Translations under genes and position numbers: made by a program | In this document: in pieces, positions 1 through 6,255 of the stretch | Layout of the letters: each line of letters starts with the position of its first letter | Numbering within the stretch: the first letter of the stretch is position 1 | Origin: Candidatus Minthenecus merdequi | GTDB lineage: Bacteria; Bacteroidota; Bacteroidia; Bacteroidales; Paludibacteraceae | DNA: 7,235 bases | Assembly (NCBI GenBank): GCA_018064385.1 | Contig: JAGHVI010000009.1 | Location: forward strand, 1-7,235 | Reading direction: 5' to 3' | The notes under the pieces: model-generated | Told to the model about the DNA's origin: nothing | The model's input: only the letters and a program-made list of their open reading frames with translations | Databases searched by the model: none

Positions 1-187
1 CAAGCTTGCTTGGACTATGCCGAGGTTAGGACAGGTCTGCAAAGCAAATCAGCAAGATGTCAAAATTACTGCAAACCGAAAGCAAAGAGCTTGCTCATTT
101 GCTAAGGTGCAGCGTAATTTATCAAAAAGAAACTTCAAAAACACCAAAAAGTTTATTTGTTACTTGTCTTTATATTTCTTTCTTAAT
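1..187. repeat. Gene-free left edge, repeat-like intergenic sequence
   Basis: I see no gene that can be supported here. A 14-base arm at 43-56 (AGCAAATCAGCAAG) is matched in inverted orientation at 90-103 with one mismatch, leaving a 33-base loop. Positions 1-8 are the palindrome CAAGCTTG. From position 1 one rightward frame is open to a TAA at 103-105; it lacks a start inside the window and its peptide matches no family I know. From memory only, very similar stretches recur between genes in Bacteroides and Prevotella genomes, so a dispersed repeat is my best reading. On the minus strand TAATTTTG (61-68) fits the -7 consensus and would fire leftward out of the window, but no good -33 box lies at the right distance. 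Confidence 0.35.
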
Positions 188-208
188 GGTGAATTTTTAG
201 AACTCACC
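188..208 (-). terminator. Stem-loop at the rprY stop codon, terminator-like
   Basis: Read on the rprY strand, an 8-bp stem (GGTGAGTT with AATTCACC, one G-U pair) closes a 5-base loop, CTAAA. It starts at the last base of the rprY stop codon. On the opposite strand the G-U pair becomes an A-C mismatch, so the structure suits the rprXY transcript better. The downstream sequence is not U-rich, so this may be an mRNA 3'-end stabiliser or processing structure and not a classical intrinsic terminator. Confidence 0.4.
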
Positions 209-924
209 TATAGTTTATTAGGTACGATAAGTTTGTAGCCCTTGCCATGAATGTTTATAATTTCAACTTCAGGGTCAATGCGAAGGATTTTGCGCAGTTT
301 TGTGATATATACATCCATTGATCGGGCGTTGAAGTAGTTGTCTTCCATCCAGATGGCTTTTAGTGCATAATCGCGTTGGAGTATGGAATTAACGTTTTTG
401 ACAAGGAGAAGAAGGAGTTCGTTCTCTTTGGTGGTCAGTTTGAGTTGTGAATCAGTTGTGGTAAGAGTTTGTTTTTGAGAGTCAAAGACTATCTTGCCGA
501 GTTGAAACTCGCAGGAGTTGCGAAGGTCTTTGCCCGAAACGCGGCGGAGGATAGCCTCGATACGGTAGATAAGTTCTTCCATCGAGAAAGGTTTAGTGAT
601 ATAGTCATCGGCACCAATGCGGAAACCTTCGAGAACATCCTCTTTGAGAGCTTTTGCGGTGAGGAAAATGATTGGTACTACACCATTGACCTTGCGGATT
701 TCTGTGGCAAGTGTGAATCCATCTTTGTTTGGCATCATAACATCAAAGATGCAGATGTCGAACTTTTGGTTTTCGTTAATAAAAGCTTCGTAGCCAGTTT
801 CACCGTCAGGCATAAAAGTTACGTCATAGCCTTTTGCTATAAGGTATTCGCGAAGTAGCGTACCAAGGTTTTCGTCATCCTCACAGAGGAGGATTTTCCT
901 TTTTTCGATAGCAGTGTTAATCAT
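208..924 (-). CDS. rprY: Response regulator RprY, OmpR/PhoB family
   Basis: A 238-residue DNA-binding response regulator, the cytoplasmic output partner of the kinase encoded just upstream. The receiver domain (about 9-127) has the acidic pocket E15-D16-D17, the phosphoacceptor D61 in IFDVMMPNKDG, the switch T89 in FLTA and K111 in TKPF. A winged-helix domain (about 138-235) contains TTKENELLLLL, the recognition region NARSMDVYITKLRKIL and the wing ending IHGKGYKL, as in OmpR/PhoB proteins. I chose the ATG at 924 because homologues begin just before the ILLCEDD strand; the in-frame ATG at 975 would add 17 hydrophobic residues of no family likeness and lie beyond the rprX stop codon. It follows rprX after 61 bp with no convincing promoter, so cotranscription is likely. 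RprY homologues in Bacteroides and Porphyromonas have been linked to envelope and stress genes; targets here are unknown. Confidence 0.95.
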   Translation of the reverse strand: MINTAIEKRKILLCEDDENLGTLLREYLIAKGYDVTFMPDGETGYEAFINENQKFDICIFDVMMPNKDGFTLATEIRKVNGVVPIIFLTAKALKEDVLEGFRIGADDYITKPFSMEELIYRIEAILRRVSGKDLRNSCEFQLGKIVFDSQKQTLTTTDSQLKLTTKENELLLLLVKNVNSILQRDYALKAIWMEDNYFNARSMDVYITKLRKILRIDPEVEIINIHGKGYKLIVPNKL

Positions 925-985
925 AAAATAATGAGTATTTAATGGTTTGTATATTAAGAGGTATAAAAAAATCACATCTGTTGTA

Positions 986-2485
986 TTAGGCTCGAAAAGC
1001 CTGGAAATCGAGTGTAAAACGAGTACCTACGCCAAGTTTCGACTGAACGGAGATGTTTCCTCCATTGTTTGTGACCACGTGTTTGACGTAACTGAGGCCA
1101 AGACCGAAGCCTTTAACATCATGGCGGTTGCCTGTAGGAATGCGGTAGAATTTGTCAAAAATTCGTTTAATGTGTTCGTCTGATATTCCAACGCCATTAT
1201 CACCGAACTCAACGAAGATTCGACCATCAGTGTTGCGGGTTGATATCTCAATAATGAGGGGACGAGAAGGCTCTCTGTACTTTATAGCATTGTCCATCAG
1301 GTTATAGACAACGTTGGTTAAATGTACACGGTCGGCATAAATGATGTGCTGGTCGGCATTGAGGTTGAGGAGGATTTTGCCACCTATTGATTGCTGCTGA
1401 ACCTTGAGTATGAAAGATTCGCGGGCAGATGTGACTATTTCGTTGATGTTGACAGAGTCGGTGCTGTACGAGAAACTTTTTTGTTCGAGGACCGAAGATT
1501 GCAGAACACGTTCGATGATGTTTGTCAGTCTTTTAGCCTCGCTGTTGATTATACGGCATTTCGAGGTATATGTTTCGGGTGTGAGCGAAAGCGAAGGGTC
1601 AGCAAGCATTTCGGATGCAAGAGAGATTGATGCCACGGGTGTTTTCAACTCGTGTGTCATATTCTTGACGAAAGCTTTTTGGATTTCGGCGAGACGCTCC
1701 TTGCGTATAATATAATATATTGTGTATATGAGAAGAATGAAAAGGATTGTCATACAGAGAATTATTGGAAGAACGTGCCACGTGTATCGAAAAATGTAAC
1801 TTGGACGTCCTTCAACTTTTACAATAAGCGAGAGTGGACGATCGTTGACTTCGCGGCGGAAGAGTGTTTGTTCAAATAAAGCAACGTCTGATGAGTCATC
1901 GAAGTTGAAAGGCTTTTCGCCAAAATGTTCTATTATTCCCGCATGACGGCAGACGACAACGAACGAAAAACTGTCTGTTATACCATTTTCGTTGAGAATC
2001 CGGGTAAAGGTATTTCTAAGGAAAACAGGGTCAATACGTTCTTGTATTGAGCGTGATGATGCATCTTCGTATTTGCGAGCAAGAACCTCGAGCATGAGTT
2101 GTCGTGCATCTTGGAGTTTGTCTTTTGAGACCTCATTACGCGAAACCGTTCCAGGAACTACATCTGCAACAGAAGTGGGATTGGCATTTCCAAACAACAG
2201 GTCTGAAACCTCTTCCGGGTCTGTGTCGTTTAGAATTGCGCGGGCATTTTTTGATTGTTCGGTGGTGTCGCGTGCTATGTCGTTTATGATATTGAGCATG
2301 TCTTTTTCTTCGACCAAGCGGGCTGTTTCAATGAGAGAGCGGCGAACACAATTGTCAAATCGTTGAGAGAGAAGTTTGGAAATAGAACGCTCGTATGTCA
2401 GCATCATTACGACGAGGATGATGTATGCAATTGCAAGGCAAGAAATTGTTATCAGTGTTCGTCGTTTTTTTTGCATTAAAGGCAT
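986..2485 (-). CDS. rprX: Membrane sensor histidine kinase RprX
   Basis: A 499-residue sensor kinase of the inner membrane. TM1 is at about 11-31; a periplasmic sensing region of about 205 residues (32-235) follows, in which I recognise no named domain; TM2 is at about 236-260. The HisKA dimerisation domain carries the phosphorylated H278 in KNMTHELKTP. The ATPase domain shows the N box (NLMDNAIKY, 395-403), G1 (GDNGVGI, 428-434), the F box (IFDKFYR) and G2 (GFGLGLSYVKHV), so every catalytic motif is present. It should phosphorylate RprY, encoded 61 bp downstream. The start could be the ATG at 2485 or the one at 2476 (MQKKRR), three codons later; the predicted transcript start near 2506 permits both. 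The sequence does not show the signal it senses. Confidence 0.92.
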   Translation of the reverse strand: MPLMQKKRRTLITISCLAIAYIILVVMMLTYERSISKLLSQRFDNCVRRSLIETARLVEEKDMLNIINDIARDTTEQSKNARAILNDTDPEEVSDLLFGNANPTSVADVVPGTVSRNEVSKDKLQDARQLMLEVLARKYEDASSRSIQERIDPVFLRNTFTRILNENGITDSFSFVVVCRHAGIIEHFGEKPFNFDDSSDVALFEQTLFRREVNDRPLSLIVKVEGRPSYIFRYTWHVLPIILCMTILFILLIYTIYYIIRKERLAEIQKAFVKNMTHELKTPVASISLASEMLADPSLSLTPETYTSKCRIINSEAKRLTNIIERVLQSSVLEQKSFSYSTDSVNINEIVTSARESFILKVQQQSIGGKILLNLNADQHIIYADRVHLTNVVYNLMDNAIKYREPSRPLIIEISTRNTDGRIFVEFGDNGVGISDEHIKRIFDKFYRIPTGNRHDVKGFGLGLSYVKHVVTNNGGNISVQSKLGVGTRFTLDFQAFRA

Positions 2486-2512
2486 GCGCTTTTGTGAATT
2501 TTAATTTCGTTG

Positions 2513-2545
2513 CAAAGATACATAAAATAATTCAATTAGAACAAT
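2513..2545 (-). promoter_or_regulatory. Predicted promoter of rprXY
   Basis: On the minus strand a perfect Bacteroidetes -7 box TATCTTTG (2520-2513) is preceded at 21 bp by ATTG (2545-2542), three of four bases of the TTTG -33 box. Transcription would start near 2506, giving a leader of only 20-30 nt before rprX. This gives rprXY its own promoter, separate from the GtrA-family gene upstream. Confidence 0.65.
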
Positions 2546-2594
2546 TTTTAGCAGTTTTTTTATTAAAAATATGCTTTGGGGTAAAAATCAAGAC

Positions 2595-2619
2595 TTTAAC
2601 AAAAATGTGATATGTTAAA
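2595..2619 (-). other. AT-rich inverted repeat between the GtrA gene and rprX
   Basis: TTTAACA at 2595-2601 is repeated in inverted form as TGTTAAA at 2613-2619 with 11 bases between. It lies 26 bases past the stop codon of the GtrA-family gene and about 50 bp upstream of the rprX -33 box. It could be a weak 3'-end hairpin or an operator, perhaps for RprY autoregulation. In sequence this AT-rich it may equally be chance. Confidence 0.2.
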
Positions 2620-2644
2620 ATGAGTTTTGTATGGATGAAATGAA

Positions 2645-3127
2645 TTATGCTTTGAAAGTGAAGAATTTCTGCATAAAAAAGGAGAAAATTACAGTTATTA
2701 CTGTAGTCAGCATTTTGGATGGGGTAGGGTAAAATTGCCATACCTCAATAAAAAGTTTGAGACAAAAGTAGTTGATGAGTATGTTTGCAAAAACAACAGT
2801 GATGTAGCGTATCAGTTGAGTACGTCCACGAAGTTGAGATTCGTTGAAACTGATGTTGCGGGCAAGCCAGAAACCAGTGAGAGTCGTAATCGGAAAAACA
2901 ACGATAAATGCGGCTATATGTGGCGAGATTGCAGTGATTCCTAAGGAGATTACATCACCGGATGTGGCAATAAAAATGGCATGGTAGAAAATAAAATATA
3001 GCACCCAGTCTAGTAACATATTGGCTCCGCCTGAGAACCCATAACGGAAAACCTGCAGTGGGCAGAAACAGCGGAAAGGAGTATAGAAAAAATCAATAAT
3101 GCGGAGCAAAAATAACTGCAATTTCAT
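2645..3127 (-). CDS. GtrA-family four-helix membrane protein
   Basis: A 160-residue integral membrane protein with four predicted helices at about 33-54, 68-88, 106-127 and 137-153. Family features are FRYGFSGGANMLLDWVLYF at the first helix, GFWLARNISF after the second, and the aromatic-basic C-terminal end FMQKFFTFKA, which matches the usual GtrA ending. GtrA proteins are thought to help move or flip lipid-linked sugars for surface polysaccharide or O-antigen modification; the substrate is unknown and no glycosyltransferase is visible nearby. It is slightly longer than the usual 120-150 residues because of an N-terminal stretch of about 27. I chose the ATG at 3127: the frame stays open upstream to 3382, but that part runs through the intergenic promoter region and opposite the ksgA coding start, and does not look like protein. 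It is divergent from ksgA and 159 bp ahead of rprX. Confidence 0.85.
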   Translation of the reverse strand: MKLQLFLLRIIDFFYTPFRCFCPLQVFRYGFSGGANMLLDWVLYFIFYHAIFIATSGDVISLGITAISPHIAAFIVVFPITTLTGFWLARNISFNESQLRGRTQLIRYITVVFANILINYFCLKLFIEVWQFYPTPSKMLTTVITVIFSFFMQKFFTFKA

Positions 3128-3142
3128 TTTTTTTTGTAAGTG

Positions 3143-3158
3143 TTTGGATATTTGGATA
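3143..3158 (+). repeat. Tandem 8-bp duplication over the ksgA -33 box
   Basis: TTTGGATA occurs twice without interruption (3143-3150 and 3151-3158) and is followed by TTTAT. Each copy contributes a TTTG, at 20 and 12 bp from the ksgA -7 box; only the first has the usual spacing. Confidence 0.7.
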
Positions 3159-3174
3159 TTTATGTGTATATTTG
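3143..3174 (+). promoter_or_regulatory. Predicted promoter of ksgA
   Basis: A perfect -33 TTTG (3143-3146) lies 20 bp before a perfect -7 TATATTTG (3167-3174), the ideal Bacteroidetes arrangement. Transcription would start near 3181, leaving a leader of about 60 nt before the ksgA ATG. With no second match further right, this promoter probably drives ksgA and perhaps the three genes after it. Confidence 0.7.
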
Positions 3175-3217
3175 CAAGCTGAACCTTAGCAGGTGGTTGA
3201 GACTGAAAATCAGGGTG

Positions 3218-3225
3218 CAAAGGTA
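3218..3225 (-). promoter_or_regulatory. Predicted -7 box of the GtrA-family gene promoter
   Basis: TACCTTTG on the minus strand is the most typical Bacteroidales -7 box. The bases 19-21 bp upstream, within the ksgA start, give only a poor -33 match (TCTG). Transcription would begin near 3211, giving a leader of about 84 nt. The promoter faces that of ksgA. Confidence 0.5.
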
Positions 3226-3242
3226 CGAATTTTTTTTCAAAT

Positions 3243-4010
3243 ATGGCAGAAGTAAGGGCAAAAAAACACTTGGGACAGCATTTCCTGACGGATGAGAGGG
3301 TTGCAAGAGCCATTGCAGAGACACTTCCTGAAGGAAATGGACTACCGGTTTTAGAGATAGGACCGGGAATGGGTGTGCTCACAAAACACCTTAAAGATAT
3401 TCATGGTGAGCGTCTGACTGCTGTTGAGATTGACCATGAATCGGTGGCGTATCTTGCCGCAAAAATGAGTGATGTGAAGGTCGTTGAGGGAGATTTCCTG
3501 AAATTGAACCTTGAAGAGTTGTACCCCGAAGGAGAGAATTTTATGGTGATAGGTAATTATCCGTATAACATTTCTTCACAGATATTTTTCAAAGTACTTG
3601 AGAACAGAGACAGAATACCTGTTTGTGCTGGAATGATACAAAAAGAGGTGGCTGAGAGAATTGCTGCAAAACCTGAAAGCAAAAAATATGGTATTACCTC
3701 TGTGCTGTTACAGGCTTTCTATGACATAGAATATGTGATGACTGTACACGAACATGTGTTCAACCCTCCACCGAAAGTCAAATCAGCGGTAATAAGGATG
3801 ACCCGCAATGGGAGAATGTCGTTGGGGTGTGACGAAAAACTGTTCATTGAGATAGTCAAACGGTCATTCAACCAACGAAGAAAGACAATGAGAAATTCGC
3901 TGAAAGCGATGATTAACGAGAGAATTGAGAATGAAGATGTGTTCAATCGACGACCGGAGACTATGAGCGTCAGCGAGTTTGTCGTTTTGACGAATCTTAT
4001 TAAAGGGTAG
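3243..4010 (+). CDS. ksgA: 16S rRNA dimethyladenosine transferase KsgA (RsmA)
   Basis: This 255-residue SAM-dependent enzyme dimethylates the two adjacent adenines (A1518 and A1519, E. coli numbering) in the 3'-terminal helix of 16S rRNA, a late step of 30S assembly; its loss typically gives kasugamycin resistance. The start shows KKHLGQHFLTD (7-17), then motif I LEIGPGMGVLT (37-47), the ribose-binding acid E62 in VEID, GDF at 83-85 and the catalytic motif IV NYPY (105-108; NLPY in most phyla, Y being usual in Bacteroidetes). FNPPPKVKSAV (173-183) and SFNQRRKTMRNSL (208-220) are the conserved C-terminal RNA-binding blocks. Full length. The start is fixed by family alignment; there is no Shine-Dalgarno, only an AT-rich leader. 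The stop codon TAG lies inside a repeat copy shared with the aguB flanks. It diverges from the GtrA gene and leads the rightward block. Confidence 0.98.
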   Translation: MAEVRAKKHLGQHFLTDERVARAIAETLPEGNGLPVLEIGPGMGVLTKHLKDIHGERLTAVEIDHESVAYLAAKMSDVKVVEGDFLKLNLEELYPEGENFMVIGNYPYNISSQIFFKVLENRDRIPVCAGMIQKEVAERIAAKPESKKYGITSVLLQAFYDIEYVMTVHEHVFNPPPKVKSAVIRMTRNGRMSLGCDEKLFIEIVKRSFNQRRKTMRNSLKAMINERIENEDVFNRRPETMSVSEFVVLTNLIKG

Positions 4011-4028
4011 TTCTATTAATTAGGTTGA
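4003..4028 (+). repeat. Junction repeat, copy A (ksgA end)
   Basis: This 26-bp stretch matches 7137-7162 in the same orientation with a single difference (A at 4009 in place of G), and matches the inverted copy at 6234-6253 over 20 bp with that same difference. It covers the last two ksgA codons and its TAG stop, then continues into the ksgA-corA gap. Confidence 0.85.
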
Positions 4029-4043
4029 CTCACTTCTGGTGAG
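4029..4043 (+). other. Small stem-loop between ksgA and corA
   Basis: CTCAC and GTGAG form a 5-bp stem around TTCTG, directly after repeat copy A and 24 bases before the corA ATG. No U-run follows, and no -33/-7 promoter match is visible in this 57-bp gap. It could modulate readthrough or corA translation, or be chance. Confidence 0.25.
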
Positions 4044-4067
4044 CAAAATGGGAAAAATGATATTGTT

Positions 4068-5015
4068 ATGTCAGAATTAAGGATATTCTATAAGGAAAAA
4101 GGTAGAATAAAGATAGCCAAGACTATGGACATCTTGAAGGATGTTGAATTGTCTGAACTGCTTTGGATTGACCTCAACGATGTGACGGTTGAGGTGGAGA
4201 GCGAACTTGAGCAGTTCCTTAAAATTTACATCCAGGAGGAGGAAGAAATGGAGGAGATTGAGATGTCGTCGCGTTACATTGAAACGGAGGACAGTATTGT
4301 GGCAAACTCCAACTTCTTGCTGGAAAGTTACGAGGAAGAGACGGTTTCTTTCATTATGAAAAACAACATATTAGTGACCGTCCGAAATCAACAATTGCCA
4401 TCGTTTAATGAGACTGTCCGTAAAATGTTTGCAAACCCAAGAAACTATCCGTCAGGATATTTTGTGTTGGTGGCTTTGCTCGAAACAAGGGTCGAAAACG
4501 ACGCTGATATGATTGAGGATATGACTCGCGAGGTTACTACTTTGTCTAACAGATTGAAAGACGACGATGATGTCTCGGACGATATACTGATAGCCATCAA
4601 AGAGTTGCAGGAGAAAACGATGCTCATTCGCGAGAATATCGTTGACCGTAGTAGGGTCTGTTCAAATATGCTCAGATGCGAATTGTTCCCAAAAGAAGCG
4701 AAGGCAAAATTGGGCATTATCATCAAGGATATAAACTCGTTGTTCGAACATACAAGATTCTCGTTCGATAGGTTGGAATACCTTCAGGATACATTCCTCG
4801 GTCTCGTTAACATTCAACAGAATAAGATTATTAAGATTTTTACGATTGTCAGTGTGATATTCTTGCCGCCAACGCTCATTGCAAGTATGTATGGTATGAA
4901 TTTTGTTCACATGCCCGAATTGCAGTGGCAGTATGGCTATTTGTTTGCAGGTGCTTTGATGATTTTGACAGTCGTGCTTATTTTGCTCTTCTTCAAACTG
5001 AAGAAGTGGTTATGA
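4068..5015 (+). CDS. corA: CorA-family magnesium/divalent cation channel
   Basis: A 315-residue inner-membrane cation channel of the CorA type, which as a pentamer admits Mg2+ (in some members Co2+, Ni2+ or Zn2+). The long cytoplasmic N-terminal part (1-255) has a very acidic stretch at 57-65 and a helical region (about 140-250) that would form the coiled funnel. The C-terminal end has the two family helices, TM1 about 256-275 and TM2 about 290-308. Between them is the signature YGMN (275-278) with MPEL in the following outer loop (282-285), and a basic tail KLKKWL. These are the decisive CorA features and length is normal. Which ion it prefers cannot be read from the sequence. It lies 57 bp after ksgA and 21 bp before the porin gene, consistent with cotranscription; the gap is too short for an M-box Mg2+ riboswitch. 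Confidence 0.94.
   Translation: MSELRIFYKEKGRIKIAKTMDILKDVELSELLWIDLNDVTVEVESELEQFLKIYIQEEEEMEEIEMSSRYIETEDSIVANSNFLLESYEEETVSFIMKNNILVTVRNQQLPSFNETVRKMFANPRNYPSGYFVLVALLETRVENDADMIEDMTREVTTLSNRLKDDDDVSDDILIAIKELQEKTMLIRENIVDRSRVCSNMLRCELFPKEAKAKLGIIIKDINSLFEHTRFSFDRLEYLQDTFLGLVNIQQNKIIKIFTIVSVIFLPPTLIASMYGMNFVHMPELQWQYGYLFAGALMILTVVLILLFFKLKKWL
4988..5006 (+). other. Perfect 8-bp hairpin in the last codons of corA
   Basis: CTTCTTCA (4988-4995) and TGAAGAAG (4999-5006) pair perfectly around AAC, six bases before the corA TGA and about 30 bases before the porin ATG. It encodes part of FFKLKK. No U-tract follows, so it is not a standard terminator; it could protect or process the mRNA between corA and the porin gene. 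The amphipathic codons alone could also produce it. Confidence 0.35.
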
Positions 5016-5036
5016 TAGAATAAAATAGACACAAAT

Positions 5037-6236
5037 ATGATAAAAAAATTACTTTTGTTTATGGCGGCTGTGATGGCTGCCGGAATGGTCAGCGCACAGG
5101 ATGTTGTCATCAAACGTGACACTGTGCGCGACACAATAGTTGTCAGAGAAGTCGTTCGCGAATATATTCTCACGAGCGACACTGCCAAAATTGCACAAAT
5201 ACAAAAAAACGGTGTAACTGAATCCAAGAAAAAGAAACAGCCCATTAAGATACATTTCGATTTCAGGGGCGATTGGCATTCTACATTCGATGACCGCCCT
5301 GCAAGCGAAAGGGAACTTGACGGTGCTGACGCTTACAAATCGGCTTTCGAAGGCAAGTATCTGCAATTCTATCTCGATGGAAACATAACCGATGGTTTAT
5401 CTTACCATTACCGCCAGCGACTTAACCGTTTGAATGGAATAGATAATTTGTTTAAATCAATAGACAAAGCTTATATGCAATATGACTTCAAGTCTGGTTG
5501 GAACGTTGCTGCAGGTAAGTTCCCAATGGCAATTGGTGGTTGGGAATATGATGCTGCGCCTATTGATGTGTTTTTTGCTACAGAGTTCTGGAATCAAGTC
5601 TATTGCTTCCAGTTGGGCATCCGTGGAGGATATAAATTTGCGGACGGCAGAAACTCGCTGGTGGCTGAGATTGCAAACTCACCGTTCAACCCTGTCGAGA
5701 AAGGAATGGCAAACAATATGTACGCTTACTCGCTGTTGTGGTATGGCGACTATAATGTGTTCCAAAGTTCTTATTCTGTAAATGTAATGGAAATCAAAGA
5801 CGGCACTTACATTGGACAAGTTGTTCTGGGTAACAGATTCCTTGCAGGTCCTATGACCATCGAACTGGATTGGACTCAGAGGTTTCACGAAAAAAATAAC
5901 CTGATGGGTGACTTTTCGGGCGTGCTGAATGTAAAGGGTAATATCCACGATTGGGTGAACATTTTTGGCAAAGTGGATTATGACCAAAACCGCACAAATA
6001 TATTTTATGGTGTGTCGAAGGACGAACCTTATTGGATAAATTATAATGACCAGATTCTGACCTATGGTGTAGGTGTCGAGGTGTTCCCAATTAAGAAACA
6101 GAAATTCTTCCGTCTTCACACATATTGGTATCAAACACTCAATTTGGGAAAAGATTATTGGAAAGATTATGACCTGAAACGCCATCATCTGTCAATAGGT
6201 CTGACCGTTGATTTTACGGCATTTGAAAGGAAATAA
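5037..6236 (+). CDS. Outer-membrane porin, phosphate-selective OprO/P family
   Basis: A 399-residue precursor of a beta-barrel porin in the outer membrane. Residues 1-20 are a signal peptide (KK, hydrophobic core, GMVSA before Q21). The next 45 residues carry a charged repeat-like stretch (RDTVRDTIVVREVVREY, 27-43) ending in a lysine cluster (KKKK, 64-67) that links to the barrel. From about 70 onward there are many alternating aromatic strands, with family-type segments LDGNITDGLSYHYRQRLNR (113-131), AAGKFPMAIGGWEYDAAPID (158-177) and LVAEIANSPF (208-217). The last strand, HHLSIGLTVDFTAFERK, ends close to the C-terminus as barrels usually do, although the final residues are charged, not aromatic. 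The family name comes from Pseudomonas phosphate and polyphosphate porins; the solute here is unknown. It starts 21 bp after corA and its TAA begins repeat copy B, 17 bp before aguB. Confidence 0.88.
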   Translation: MIKKLLLFMAAVMAAGMVSAQDVVIKRDTVRDTIVVREVVREYILTSDTAKIAQIQKNGVTESKKKKQPIKIHFDFRGDWHSTFDDRPASERELDGADAYKSAFEGKYLQFYLDGNITDGLSYHYRQRLNRLNGIDNLFKSIDKAYMQYDFKSGWNVAAGKFPMAIGGWEYDAAPIDVFFATEFWNQVYCFQLGIRGGYKFADGRNSLVAEIANSPFNPVEKGMANNMYAYSLLWYGDYNVFQSSYSVNVMEIKDGTYIGQVVLGNRFLAGPMTIELDWTQRFHEKNNLMGDFSGVLNVKGNIHDWVNIFGKVDYDQNRTNIFYGVSKDEPYWINYNDQILTYGVGVEVFPIKKQKFFRLHTYWYQTLNLGKDYWKDYDLKRHHLSIGLTVDFTAFERK

Positions 6237-6255
6237 TTAATAGAACCACCCTTAT
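6234..6255 (-). repeat. Junction repeat, copy B (porin-aguB gap, inverted)
   Basis: Read on the minus strand this is the same repeat as copies A and C; it is the exact reverse complement of 7135-7156 over all 22 bases. It begins with the porin stop codon TAA (6234-6236), fills the 17-bp gap and ends with the first two bases of the aguB ATG (6254-6256). It thus constitutes the whole aguB leader from the porin stop onward, which has no Shine-Dalgarno. Confidence 0.9.

Noticed and set aside
17..238. Rightward 73-residue frame at the left edge
   Set aside because: Low-complexity basic composition, no family likeness, and it runs into the oppositely oriented rprY end; better explained as intergenic repeat-like sequence.
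469..858. Rightward 129-residue frame inside rprY
   Set aside because: Lies entirely opposite the conserved receiver and winged-helix codons and resembles nothing known; an antisense shadow.
925..975. Longer rprY starting at 975
   Set aside because: The extra 17 residues are hydrophobic and unlike any receiver-domain start; the ATG at 924 gives the normal family N-terminus.
3128..3382. Longer GtrA-family protein starting at 3382
   Set aside because: The extension passes through both predicted promoters and opposite conserved ksgA codons, and lacks any membrane or family feature.
4011..4067. Mg2+ riboswitch ahead of corA
   Set aside because: The 57-bp gap is too short for an M-box and is largely taken by repeat copy A and a 5-bp stem-loop.
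5679..6188. Leftward 169-residue frame inside the porin gene
   Set aside because: Fully opposite well-conserved porin strands, with no promoter match or family likeness; an antisense shadow.
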